54,327 nt of DNA. Source: Propionibacteriaceae bacterium (GTDB lineage Bacteria; Actinomycetota; Actinomycetes; Propionibacteriales; Propionibacteriaceae). The notes under the pieces were generated by a model. It was not told the origin of the DNA. It saw nothing but the letters and a program-made list of their open reading frames with translations, and made no database searches. Positions 18,399 through 27,070 of this stretch are shown here, in pieces. Numbering within the stretch: position 1 is the first letter of the stretch; every line of letters starts with the position of its first letter. The position numbers and the translations under genes are program-made. The DNA is taken from positions 1-54,327 of the forward strand of contig JAIRZI010000031.1 of assembly GCA_031267295.1 (NCBI GenBank). Direction: 5' to 3'.

Positions 18399-20780
18399 GT
18401 GGATGATGAACTTAACGAAGCGACTGACGGTGAACGCTCGGAGAGCTACTACGACACGAGCAGTCCGGGATTATTCGATGCCGCCACTGCGGAAAACGCT
18501 GCGAGTACTGCACCGGTGGATCCGGAAGACTCCCCGTCGGATGCCAAAAAAGTAGCCGCTGCACCGAAAAAGGTAAAAACATCCAAAAAGAAGAAACCGG
18601 CAGCGCAGCCTACTGACATGACACCTACCATTGACGAGCAGATAGCGGATGCGGAAGCAGCGGTTGAATCTATGGCCAGTGACGCAGGCAAACAGCCCCA
18701 AACGTTGGCGCTCTACCGGCGGTATCGCCCCGACACATTCAATGAAGTAATCGGCGAAGAACATGTCACCGAACCGCTAAAAAGAGCGCTTATCAACAAC
18801 CGAGTCAACCATGCTTACCTGTTTTCTGGGCCGCGGGGCTGCGGCAAAACAACAAGCGCACGCATCTTGGCACGCTGCTTAAACTGTGAACAAGGCCCCA
18901 CCCCTACTCCCTGCGGAGTATGCCAGAGTTGCCGTGAGTTGGCGACCGGTGGCTCCGGTTCCGTAGACGTAATCGAGATAGACGCGGCATCTCATGGCCA
19001 GGTCGATGATGCCCGCGATCTGCGAGATCGCGTCTACTATGTGCCAGTCAACTCGCGCTACAAGATTTATATAGTTGACGAAGCCCACATGGTCACCACG
19101 GCAGGGTTCAATGCACTACTGAAAGTGGTGGAAGAGCCACCGCCACACGTCAAATTCATCTTTGCAACCACTGAACCGGAAAAGGTGATTGACACTATTC
19201 GTTCTCGCACGCATCACTATCCTTTCCGGTTGGTACCTCCAAAGGTGATGCAGAGCTATCTTGAGAAAGTCTGCGCCGAAGAAAACGTAGCAGTAGAACA
19301 GGGGGTACTGGCACTGGTGGTACGCGCCGGAGCCGGATCGGTGCGCGATTCGCTATCGGTACTCGACCAGTTACTAGGAGCCGCTAGCAAGGAGGGCGTT
19401 ACTTATGCCCACGCTGCCGCACTGCTCGGCTACACTCCAGATTGGTTGCTGGATGAGTTAGTGGATGCGTTTGGTGATGCGTGGGGTACAGGCGTGTTCG
19501 CGGCGATCGACAAGGTGATTGAGGTGGGGCTTGATCCGAAGCATTTTGCGGAAGATTTGCTGCAAAGGCTGCGTGATCTGATGATACTGGCACGGGTTTC
19601 CGATGCAGTGAAAACGGGGTTGCTCGACCTCCCAGAAGATCAAGGTGCCAAATACGCCGAACAGGCATCCAAACTAGGCCCGGATGAGTTGACTCGTGCG
19701 GCTGAGGTGATTGCCGAAGGATTGACGGCGATGCGCGGCACTACCGCACCACGCCTACATCTGGAGTTGATGTGCGCGCGTGTGCTGTTACCCAGCGCTG
19801 ACACCGGGCCGCGGTCTGTGGCGGCACGAGTGGAACGCTTGGAAAGAATAGTGAATAGCGGCGGTGTTAGTGCTGATGCGACAGGTAACGTAACTCCCCG
19901 ACCACGCTCAGTTGTTGCTACGTCTAATTCGCCGTTAACGACTCAACCACCCGCAAATCAGGCGGTATCTTCACCGCGCCCCACCCCGCAATCAACTCAA
20001 CTGTCGGCGGGGCAACAACCAGCAGCACAACAGCAACGACAGCAGCAAGCCGGGGAGATAACTGCGCCACCACAGCAAGCTCCGGTGAACCAGCATCTCG
20101 TAGCGCAACAACCCGCTGAACAACGACCTGTTACCCAACAACCTACTGAACCACACCCCACCACCCAACAACCGGGAACAACATATGCCCCACTCACCGC
20201 AGCTACCGATCTATCCGCAGTTCAAGCTTCCGTATCCGGCGGCGCTGACGCGGTGTGGGGTCAACTGCTTGCCGCAGTTTCTGAAAAGAAAGTGTTCCGC
20301 GCGTTACTGTCACAGTTCAAACCGGTGACCATTGACGCCGATGTGCTCGTCATTGAAGCGCAACCGGCTTTAGTGCAGTCACAAGGTGGCCGTGCCACAG
20401 AGGTGGCGAACCAAATGTTGTCGCAGTTAAGCGGCGCTCTGGTGCGTCAGGTGCGAGTGATTGCTGTCGGTATGGGCGGACTACCTGCGGCCGCCAACTC
20501 AATACCTACCGCTACAGCGGCATCCGTCGGAGAACCCACACCGCAACCGGCAACCGGCAGCGAACCCAGGCAAACCTCGCCAGCTCCAACTGCACCCCCA
20601 GATACTCCCCCGCCGCCACCGTTAACCCCAGCGCCGCTAAATTATGTTGACGGCGGTAGCGAAAGTAGCGATGAAGACACCGAGATTAGCGACGACGACA
20701 TCGAACTCGGCACTACCGGAGCTGTCGGGTTGTTACAACAAGAGTTCGGAGCAGAGATTATCACCGAAGAAGATTTGTAG
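18399..20780 (+). CDS. dnaX: DNA polymerase III subunit gamma/tau
   Basis: The clamp-loader ATPase, 793 residues. The canonical start of the family (LALYRRYRP) occurs only at residue 103, after an acidic, then lysine-rich, then acidic low-complexity extension. The AAA+ core has Walker A GPRGCGKT (144-151), a zinc cluster (CLNCEQGPTPTPCGVCQSC), Walker B with YIVDEAHMV, and FIFATTEPEKV with sensor SRTHHYPF. Residues about 480-610 are a Pro/Gln-rich linker, and the last part is the tau-type C-terminal domain and an acidic tail. The start is a GTG with only a weak, distant AGGGG; no internal ATG before the core has a better site. It is followed by ybaB and recR in the usual order. Confidence 0.95.
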   Translation: MDDELNEATDGERSESYYDTSSPGLFDAATAENAASTAPVDPEDSPSDAKKVAAAPKKVKTSKKKKPAAQPTDMTPTIDEQIADAEAAVESMASDAGKQPQTLALYRRYRPDTFNEVIGEEHVTEPLKRALINNRVNHAYLFSGPRGCGKTTSARILARCLNCEQGPTPTPCGVCQSCRELATGGSGSVDVIEIDAASHGQVDDARDLRDRVYYVPVNSRYKIYIVDEAHMVTTAGFNALLKVVEEPPPHVKFIFATTEPEKVIDTIRSRTHHYPFRLVPPKVMQSYLEKVCAEENVAVEQGVLALVVRAGAGSVRDSLSVLDQLLGAASKEGVTYAHAAALLGYTPDWLLDELVDAFGDAWGTGVFAAIDKVIEVGLDPKHFAEDLLQRLRDLMILARVSDAVKTGLLDLPEDQGAKYAEQASKLGPDELTRAAEVIAEGLTAMRGTTAPRLHLELMCARVLLPSADTGPRSVAARVERLERIVNSGGVSADATGNVTPRPRSVVATSNSPLTTQPPANQAVSSPRPTPQSTQLSAGQQPAAQQQRQQQAGEITAPPQQAPVNQHLVAQQPAEQRPVTQQPTEPHPTTQQPGTTYAPLTAATDLSAVQASVSGGADAVWGQLLAAVSEKKVFRALLSQFKPVTIDADVLVIEAQPALVQSQGGRATEVANQMLSQLSGALVRQVRVIAVGMGGLPAAANSIPTATAASVGEPTPQPATGSEPRQTSPAPTAPPDTPPPPPLTPAPLNYVDGGSESSDEDTEISDDDIELGTTGAVGLLQQEFGAEIITEEDL

Positions 20781-20852
20781 CTCGGTGTGTTGCAAGTCAA
20801 TAAGCGAAGCGTAGGCGTTAGCCTGCAAGCAAGATGTGAAAGTGAGTGATTA

Positions 20853-21176
20853 ATGTTCCCCGAAGGTTTCGATTTCAATGATTTATTAGCACAAGCGCAG
20901 TCGTTGCAAGAGCAGATGCTTGCTACCCAAACGCAGTTGCAAGCAGCTAGCTACATCGGTACGGCTGGTGGTGGGCTGGTGTCGGTGGTGCTGCGTGGTG
21001 ACGGTGAATTGGAGCGAGTGGACATCAAAGCGGAGGTCGTAGACCTTGACGACCTCGAAGCGCTCGGTGACCTCATCGTCGCCGCCTACCGTGACGCCAA
21101 CTCTCAGGTGAAAACGGCTGCGGCTAGCGCGTTACCCCAGATACCCGGGTTTGACGCGGGTCAGTTGGGGCTGTGA
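20853..21176 (+). CDS. ybaB: YbaB/EbfC family nucleoid-associated protein
   Basis: A 107-residue member of the YbaB/EbfC DNA-binding family. The N-terminal helix FNDLLAQAQSLQEQMLATQ is followed by the beta core with GGGLVSVVLRGDGELERVDI and a C-terminal helix. It sits between dnaX and recR, the standard order, and its TGA overlaps a GTG in the recR frame. It probably binds DNA as a dimer. Confidence 0.93.
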   Translation: MFPEGFDFNDLLAQAQSLQEQMLATQTQLQAASYIGTAGGGLVSVVLRGDGELERVDIKAEVVDLDDLEALGDLIVAAYRDANSQVKTAAASALPQIPGFDAGQLGL

Positions 21177-21184
21177 GTGCGGTT

Positions 21185-21781
21185 ATGTACGACAACGCTA
21201 TTCAAAATCTCATCGACCAGTTCGCAAGACTGCCCGGTATCGGGCCGAAGTCGGCGCAACGCATCGCGTTTTGGATGCTTGATCAGAGCGCGGAGGAGGT
21301 AGCTACATTCTCGGCGGCATTGCTGTCTTTCAAAGCTCAAGTACATTTTTGTCAAGTGTGTTTCAGTGCGTGTGAGGGCGATCTGTGCCGTATCTGCGTC
21401 GATGAACGCCGCGACCTTACTACCCTCTGCGTGGTGGAGGAAACAAAGGATGTGTTCGCCATAGAACGCACTCGCGAGTTCCGGGGTCGCTATCATGTGC
21501 TAGGCGGCAATCTGTCTCCGATTGATGGCAACGGCCCAGAAAATCTGCATCTTAGGGAGTTGATGTCGCGTCTCGCCGTAGAGCCGGTACAAGAGATCAT
21601 CATCGCCACTAACCCCAATGTCAACGGGGATGCCACCTGCGCATACATCACCCGACTGTTACGTCCGTTTGAAGACATATCAGTAAGCCGTTTAGCTTCT
21701 GGTCTGCCAGTGGGCGGTGATCTGGAGTACGCCGACGAAGTAACCCTAGGACGTGCTTTCAAGGGACGTACCGCGTTATAA
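21185..21781 (+). CDS. recR: recombination mediator protein RecR
   Basis: RecR works with RecF/RecO to load RecA at gaps. The helix-hairpin-helix LPGIGPKSAQRIAFWML is followed by a four-cysteine zinc finger (CQVCFSACEGDLCRIC), then the Toprim domain with LCVVEETKDVFAIERT and the closing PVGGDLEYADEVTLGRAF. I chose the ATG at 21185 because the protein then begins MYDNAIQNLID, matching other actinobacterial RecR proteins; a GTG at 21173 would overlap the ybaB stop. The 195 bp after it hold no gene I can support. Confidence 0.95.
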   Translation: MYDNAIQNLIDQFARLPGIGPKSAQRIAFWMLDQSAEEVATFSAALLSFKAQVHFCQVCFSACEGDLCRICVDERRDLTTLCVVEETKDVFAIERTREFRGRYHVLGGNLSPIDGNGPENLHLRELMSRLAVEPVQEIIIATNPNVNGDATCAYITRLLRPFEDISVSRLASGLPVGGDLEYADEVTLGRAFKGRTAL

Positions 21782-21976
21782 ATTGCCTGAAACCCAAGTT
21801 CGTCGTTTTAGTGCGTTTTGATTTTGAGTTGATTGTGGAGTTAGCGGCATAACTGTGTGCTGTGTTTTGGATGTGTTGGCTTGTGGGGGGGGTTTAGTTT
21901 GGGCTAGGGTTTGTGATCCCCCAGTGTGCATGTTGTGCTGGATATTCCGAGGTTGTGTGGTATGCGGTGGGAAGTT

Positions 21977-22378
21977 TTAGCGTTGGCCAACTATGGCAAC
22001 ATTGCGCATCCGAGCTTGATAGCGCAGCACATCTTCCAGCAACACTAGTCGATGCTTGCGCGGTTGCTCATAGGTGATCTGCCCCTCTTCCAGTAACCGC
22101 ACCAACGTGGGACGGGAAATGCCCAGCAAAGCGGCAGCCTCTGAGGTGGTGAGCCGCGTAGTGACCCCATTCAACGCCACCCCCATCTGATCTGCCAACA
22201 ACCTCACAGCACTTTTTAGCACCTGCGCAACTTCCGGCGGTAACGAAATCGAGTTATTGCCAGCACGCAGCATTAACTTATCTGGGTGCGCTGAAAGAAA
22301 CGACTCCAATTCATATATCTGGGTTGAATCGTTTGCGGGAAGTACCACGTCTTCGGCGGCATTAACTGTGACGGCCAC
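21977..22378 (-). CDS. HTH (excisionase-type) antitoxin-like protein, orphan
   Basis: About 133 residues from a GTG at 22378 (GGTGGAG just upstream). The N-terminal half contains VVLPANDSTQIYELESFL and the C-terminal half is a MerR/Xis-type helix-turn-helix: LTTSEAAALLGISRPTLVRL followed by EEGQITYEQPRKHRLV and EDVLRYQ. This architecture is typical of antitoxins paired with PIN-domain (VapC-like) toxins, which normally follow directly. Here 195 bp without a gene and then recR follow, so the toxin is missing. The frame stays open upstream to a GTG at 22501 overlapping the MFS stop; those 41 residues look like non-coding read-through. Confidence 0.7.
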   Translation of the reverse strand: MAVTVNAAEDVVLPANDSTQIYELESFLSAHPDKLMLRAGNNSISLPPEVAQVLKSAVRLLADQMGVALNGVTTRLTTSEAAALLGISRPTLVRLLEEGQITYEQPRKHRLVLLEDVLRYQARMRNVAIVGQR

Positions 22379-22497
22379 CACTCCACCGTACCGTAGTACG
22401 GCAGTAGACGATAATAAAACGAAAGAAATAGTCGTGAGGATTTTAGTTGCGAAAAGCGCGGGCAGAGCACAGAAACAAGGCGGCTTGTTAAGTGTTT

Positions 22498-23955
22498 TCA
22501 CACTGTTTCAGTAAACGCCGTCAACTGCATGTCCGAGCCGCGTTGCAGCGCCATAACTCCAGCAAATACCAGCGCAGCTAATCCGCAACCAGCCCACACC
22601 AAACGCATTGAGATTGCGTCAGAGAGCGGCCCCCAGACCAGCATCCCAGCGGGCATAACCAACGAAAGTACCACGTTGAATAACCCCATCACTCGCCCCA
22701 TCTTTTCAGGGGCGATTCGTTCTTGAGCACTGGTCATCACCATAATCTGAGCGGTGGGGAACGTAAGCCCAAATATTAGCCACAACACTGCGAATACATA
22801 AATATTCGGCGAGAATCCCAGCGCCACCATCAGTACCGACCAGAGCGCAGCCACACCGATGAGCAGGGGCATCCGTTGCTTAGGCCCATTCCAGCGCGCC
22901 ATCAGTAACGCACCAAACATAGTGCCGAACGACCAAGTGACTTCAGCAGCGGCCAACTTCCACGATTCATCACCAAAGAAACGCACCACAAACACTGGTG
23001 TCAAATTACTGGGCGCTATTAGCAGTACCATCAAAACAGCGAAGATCAGTGACGCGCGCAACAGTGCCGGATGACGTTTGAGTTCGTCCAGGCCGAGTTT
23101 AGTGTCGTGCAGATAACCCAACAATCCATTCGGTTGATCAGGGTGCGGTGCGGTGGCCGGTAGTCGCGGAATCACCACTTTCAGCAGCAATCCAATACCG
23201 ATGACAGCGGTAGTGCTGTCAACCCAGAGAATCATGCCGAGTGGTACATAGGAGATCAGCACAGCCGCTACCGCCGGAGCCACCAACCATACCGCTGATT
23301 GTAAAGCGGAGTTGATGGAGTTGATGCGCAGTAGATACGCTTTCGGGACGATCTGCTGCCCGGCGGCGGCGGAAGCGGGGCTTTGCACACCACCACCAAG
23401 GCCGCGCAGCACAAGAATTACCACTATCAGCCAGTAATCCATGTGTCCAGTGAGTAGCGCCACTGATAGAAGCAACGTGAATACGGCGATGATCGCGTCG
23501 GAGCTGATCATCAATAGTTTCCGGTCATAGCGATCCGCCCACGCTCCGCCGACGATACTCATCAAAGCCATCGCCACCTGCTGGGCAATCACTGCGAGTC
23601 CGTATTTCCAGCTAGACGCTGAATCCAGCGCGATCCACCAGATGATGGCGTACGCCACCACTGACGAACCGAACTGACTGAATGCCTGCCCCACGTAGAA
23701 CAGTGCCACGTCCCGCTTCCAGTGTGCACCTACTTGGGTGCCGGTAACGGTTTCATGCCATCTGGCGTTATCGCTCGCGTCTAGTGTTGCTGGTGCAGTT
23801 GCGTTACTGGAAGTTGTTTGCTGCTGTGGCTGGGTACAGTTGGTTTCCTCAAGTGTGCTGAGCGATAGAACTGGAGTGCCGGAATCCAACTGCTTGCAGG
23901 GTTGCGCAGCAGTTTCTTTAGGTGTTGTCGCTGGTGGAGTTGGAGGTTGCGTCAT
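22498..23955 (-). CDS. MFS transporter (MFS_3/EntS-like)
   Basis: 485 residues. An unusual polar N-terminal tail of about 85 residues, rich in Thr, Pro, Gln and Ser, precedes about twelve membrane segments. The signature loop is GGAWADRYDRKLLMISSD after helix 2. The family resembles EntS-type exporters of siderophores or drugs. It overlaps the 3' end of the neighbouring MFS gene by 38 bp in another frame; a later start is possible but no better codon is obvious. The pair probably forms one transcript. The substrate is unknown. Confidence 0.85.
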   Translation of the reverse strand: MTQPPTPPATTPKETAAQPCKQLDSGTPVLSLSTLEETNCTQPQQQTTSSNATAPATLDASDNARWHETVTGTQVGAHWKRDVALFYVGQAFSQFGSSVVAYAIIWWIALDSASSWKYGLAVIAQQVAMALMSIVGGAWADRYDRKLLMISSDAIIAVFTLLLSVALLTGHMDYWLIVVILVLRGLGGGVQSPASAAAGQQIVPKAYLLRINSINSALQSAVWLVAPAVAAVLISYVPLGMILWVDSTTAVIGIGLLLKVVIPRLPATAPHPDQPNGLLGYLHDTKLGLDELKRHPALLRASLIFAVLMVLLIAPSNLTPVFVVRFFGDESWKLAAAEVTWSFGTMFGALLMARWNGPKQRMPLLIGVAALWSVLMVALGFSPNIYVFAVLWLIFGLTFPTAQIMVMTSAQERIAPEKMGRVMGLFNVVLSLVMPAGMLVWGPLSDAISMRLVWAGCGLAALVFAGVMALQRGSDMQLTAFTETV

Positions 23956-25189
23956 CTGACCTCACCGACTTTCCATCAATAGAAACCACTCGTGTAGTGG
24001 CTCGCACTGCCCGCACGCCAGGAGCACACAACGTTATAAGTGTAACTAGGAACAGTACCGCCCCGCAGCCAATCATTGCGTTATGGATACCGATGGCATC
24101 CGATACTGGGGTGGCGATGATCAACCCCAGCGGGCCAAGGCAGATTGAGCCGAAAGCGTCGTAGGCGGCAACACGAGACAGTTTGTCAGCAGGTACCTGA
24201 GTCTGCATCGCAGTTGCCCACTGCACGCTGAATATCTGATAGCCAAATCCGGCGAAGAACATAGCGATCACTGCCCACCACAGCGCAGCCTTCAATCCGA
24301 GCAGAGTAGTGGGCAGCGCCCAGAACAACAACAGCAACACACCAGCGAAGATGGGGCGCTTAGGCTTCCACAGGAACGACACCAACACCCCGAGGATAGC
24401 TCCGGTAGCTTCGCCTGCTAACACTTTTGCCCAAGCTTCTGGGCCGCCTAACTCAGTTTCCGCAAGATATGGGCCAAGCACGCCGTGCGCCGCTTGCAAC
24501 ATCATCACTATTACGGAGAGCGCCAGTACACTAACCCACAACCACTGACGCGAGCGGAACTCTCCCCATCCGGCGGCTAACTGTCGCACCATCGATTCCG
24601 TTGTGCCTGCTGGTGCGGGCAACGCCGGTAACATCATGGTGAGTCCCACTCCACAGATATAAATCGATCCGGCGATTATCATTGCGACCCCACCACCTAG
24701 GAAAGCCACTACAGTACCAGCGGCTATCAGACCGAACAGTTTCGCAATACTCATCCCCATCGCCAACCACGAGTTGCCCTGTTGCAGCAGCGGAGCCGGT
24801 GTCATCTCGGGGATGATTCCGGTCAATGCCGGGTAGATAACCGCGCTGGCTACGCCTCCCATAACTGCTAGTGGACAGTATGCCCAGAGACTTCGCACAT
24901 CCATTAGCATCAGCACACCCATCGACACCCAGGAGACGAAGTTGATGCTCTGACCCACTCGCAGTACCCAAACTCGCGGTAACCGATCAGCGACGACACC
25001 ACCAAATAATGTTAATAACACCTCTGGCAGGGTTTGCGCCACCAGCACTACAGACAAGAATGATTTATCGTTGCCAGTCAAGTGCAAAATACCGAACGCC
25101 AGCGCCACCGGTTCAAAAGCAAACCCCAACATATTCAACGTACGTGCCGCCAGCAGCACCGCGAATGGGCGATGTCTTAATAGTTCCAT
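23918..25189 (-). CDS. MFS transporter (MFS_3/EntS-like)
   Basis: About 423 residues and twelve predicted membrane segments, with the MFS loop GGVVADRLPRVWVLRVGQ after helix 2 and a short polar C-terminal tail. An in-frame ATG at 25204 is also possible; from 25189 it starts MELLRHRPFAVLLAARTLN, the usual short N-terminus of this group. It lies upstream of a second MFS gene of the same group in an overlapping arrangement, so the two may have arisen by duplication or act on related compounds. An inverted repeat just before the gene (25213-25237) may be an operator. Confidence 0.85.
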   Translation of the reverse strand: MELLRHRPFAVLLAARTLNMLGFAFEPVALAFGILHLTGNDKSFLSVVLVAQTLPEVLLTLFGGVVADRLPRVWVLRVGQSINFVSWVSMGVLMLMDVRSLWAYCPLAVMGGVASAVIYPALTGIIPEMTPAPLLQQGNSWLAMGMSIAKLFGLIAAGTVVAFLGGGVAMIIAGSIYICGVGLTMMLPALPAPAGTTESMVRQLAAGWGEFRSRQWLWVSVLALSVIVMMLQAAHGVLGPYLAETELGGPEAWAKVLAGEATGAILGVLVSFLWKPKRPIFAGVLLLLFWALPTTLLGLKAALWWAVIAMFFAGFGYQIFSVQWATAMQTQVPADKLSRVAAYDAFGSICLGPLGLIIATPVSDAIGIHNAMIGCGAVLFLVTLITLCAPGVRAVRATTRVVSIDGKSVRSDDATSNSTSDNT

Positions 25190-25212
25190 GTTGGTTGAGC
25201 GCACAACTGCCT

Positions 25213-25237
25213 ATCATTGCACGTTTTGCATAATGAT
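25213..25237. promoter_or_regulatory. imperfect palindrome upstream of the MFS pair
   Basis: ATCATTGCA at the left and TGCATAATGAT at the right form an inverted repeat of 9 pairs with a 2-base gap, within 25 bp of the MFS start. A repressor site (TetR or MarR type) would fit here, but no regulator gene is adjacent. Confidence 0.3.
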
Positions 25238-25325
25238 TTCGAACTGAAAGTATACCCATCGCTAGCGGATGCTGGATTGGCGACCGGCCACGCCGCGCCT
25301 TTACGCAGTAAGCGATAGCGCCGTA

Positions 25326-26990
25326 TTATCCCAACAGAGCGAACTTCAAGGTGTCGAGACCAACGCCACCGACGGCAAGCGCTTTCATATGGAAGTCTTT
25401 CAAGTTGAAAGTTGCTCCCTGACGACGCTGCATCTCGGCACGCAGTTCCAACCATTCTTTCTGACCAATTTTGTATGCCGGAGCTTGCCCTGGCCAACCA
25501 AAGTAGCGGTTGACCTCAAACAACGCCTGCCCTTCAGCCATGTAGCAGTGGTTCTTGTAGAAAGCGAGTGCTTTCTCAAATGTCCACTCTCCACCGCCAA
25601 CCTCAACCGGAGCTTCAAAACCGCAGTGCACACCGATGTCGATCACTACGCGCGCTGCGCGCATCGCCTGCGCATCCAACATGCCGAGCCGATGCCCTGG
25701 GTCTTCTAAGAAACCCAACTCACTCATCAAGCTCTCGGCGTACAACGCCCAACCTTCGCCGTGCCCTGATGTCCAAGCGCCGAAACGACGATAGGAGTTC
25801 AACGTCTCTTTGAGATACACGGCATACGCCAACTGCATATGATGCCCCGGCACCCCTTCGTGATACACCGTAGTCAACTCCGACCAAGTGCCAAAGCTCT
25901 TAGCATCTGGAGTAACTGACCACCACATCTGCCCCGGACGAGCGAAATCATCGCTGGGGCTGGTGTACCAGATTCCGCCATCGGTGGTGGGAGCTATCCG
26001 GGGACGCAACGTTTGCATAGGTTCTGGAATATCAAAATGTGTGCCGGTTAGCGCTTGCAACGCCTCAGCAATGGTGGTTTGCATCCATTTCAGCAAGTTG
26101 TCGGTGCCCACAATCTGATACTTGGGATCGTCGTCTAATGATTTTTTAGTTTCAGTCACGCTCATACCCGGCCGCAGTATGGCGGCAGTTTCACGTTGCA
26201 GTTCGTCGAGTTCCGCCACCTGCTGCTTGCCCCACTCATACATCGCGCGCACATCGATGGTAGTACCGAGGAAGTCGCGTGACTTCAACTGGTACAGTTC
26301 CTCACCGACACCGTCGGTTGGAGTGGCTAGCGGCAGAATCTCATCACTCAGCCGCTTGACCGCCCAGCGGTACGCTTCCTTAGCGTTCGCTACACCAGCG
26401 GCGAGCTTGTCGCGATATTCATTGGTTAACTTCGGAGCCACCGCAGCGGCGAGCGTATCGAAGAACGCGCCCTGTTGTGTCCACCCTGTCGCCTGTTCGA
26501 TAAGCAGTTTCACCTGACGCGCTGCGGGTGCATGTCCCGACTCAATACCGGCAAGTTGTCGCGCGCTCCACTGCTCTACCGCAGTCGGCAAAGCGTGCAG
26601 GCGACGCACGATAGTCTCGCACTGTTCGGCAGTGTCGGTCGGCATCATTTCGTAAACCGAACGAATCTCGGCCAATCCGGAAGATATGCCGTTAATCTCC
26701 ATCAGATCGTTATACGTCTCGTGAGTCTCGGCTGCGAGACCGATACGTTCGTTGATGGCGGACACAGTGACGGCATCCACGTCATCAACTGGAGTAAGCG
26801 CAGCCAAATCAGCTAAGAGTTTCTTGTTGCGTTGGTATCTGCGTTCCGCCTCCGCCGGGGTGAAATCGTCATATTCGTCTTGACGTTGCTCACTACCGAG
26901 TTGCGTTAACAGTATCGGCGAGGCGGCAACCGTCTCTTCAAAGTACTTCTCGGCGAGCGCATCAATCGCCGTAGCTTCACGTTTACTCAT
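25326..26990 (-). CDS. DUF885 family putative metallohydrolase
   Basis: About 554 residues of the DUF885 family, thought to be zinc-dependent peptidases related to M32/M3-like folds. The key motif is YHEGVPGHHMQLAYAVYL (His, Glu, His, His), followed by GHGEGWALYAESLMSELG (second conserved Glu-containing helix) and a conserved EGQALFEVNRYFGWPGQAP near the C-terminus. No signal peptide is present. I prefer the ATG at 26990 (MSKREATAIDALAEKYF) over the ATG at 27032. Substrate and role are unknown; nothing in the neighbourhood suggests one. Confidence 0.87.
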   Translation of the reverse strand: MSKREATAIDALAEKYFEETVAASPILLTQLGSEQRQDEYDDFTPAEAERRYQRNKKLLADLAALTPVDDVDAVTVSAINERIGLAAETHETYNDLMEINGISSGLAEIRSVYEMMPTDTAEQCETIVRRLHALPTAVEQWSARQLAGIESGHAPAARQVKLLIEQATGWTQQGAFFDTLAAAVAPKLTNEYRDKLAAGVANAKEAYRWAVKRLSDEILPLATPTDGVGEELYQLKSRDFLGTTIDVRAMYEWGKQQVAELDELQRETAAILRPGMSVTETKKSLDDDPKYQIVGTDNLLKWMQTTIAEALQALTGTHFDIPEPMQTLRPRIAPTTDGGIWYTSPSDDFARPGQMWWSVTPDAKSFGTWSELTTVYHEGVPGHHMQLAYAVYLKETLNSYRRFGAWTSGHGEGWALYAESLMSELGFLEDPGHRLGMLDAQAMRAARVVIDIGVHCGFEAPVEVGGGEWTFEKALAFYKNHCYMAEGQALFEVNRYFGWPGQAPAYKIGQKEWLELRAEMQRRQGATFNLKDFHMKALAVGGVGLDTLKFALLG

Positions 26991-27070
26991 GGAAGCACTA
27001 TACGGGATTTGCTTCGTTTGACACAGGCACATTTCGTTATCAAGTGCTGAGTTTCACTAGTGATCGAATG

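Noticed and set aside
18540-18600. A-rich runs in dnaX that could recall the E. coli gamma/tau frameshift site
   Set aside because: They lie in the N-terminal extension, before the ATPase core, so a shift there could not produce a gamma-like product, and no suitable hairpin follows.
22498-25204. The two overlapping MFS genes as one split or frameshifted transporter
   Set aside because: Each has its own full set of about twelve membrane segments and its own family loop motif, so both are complete.
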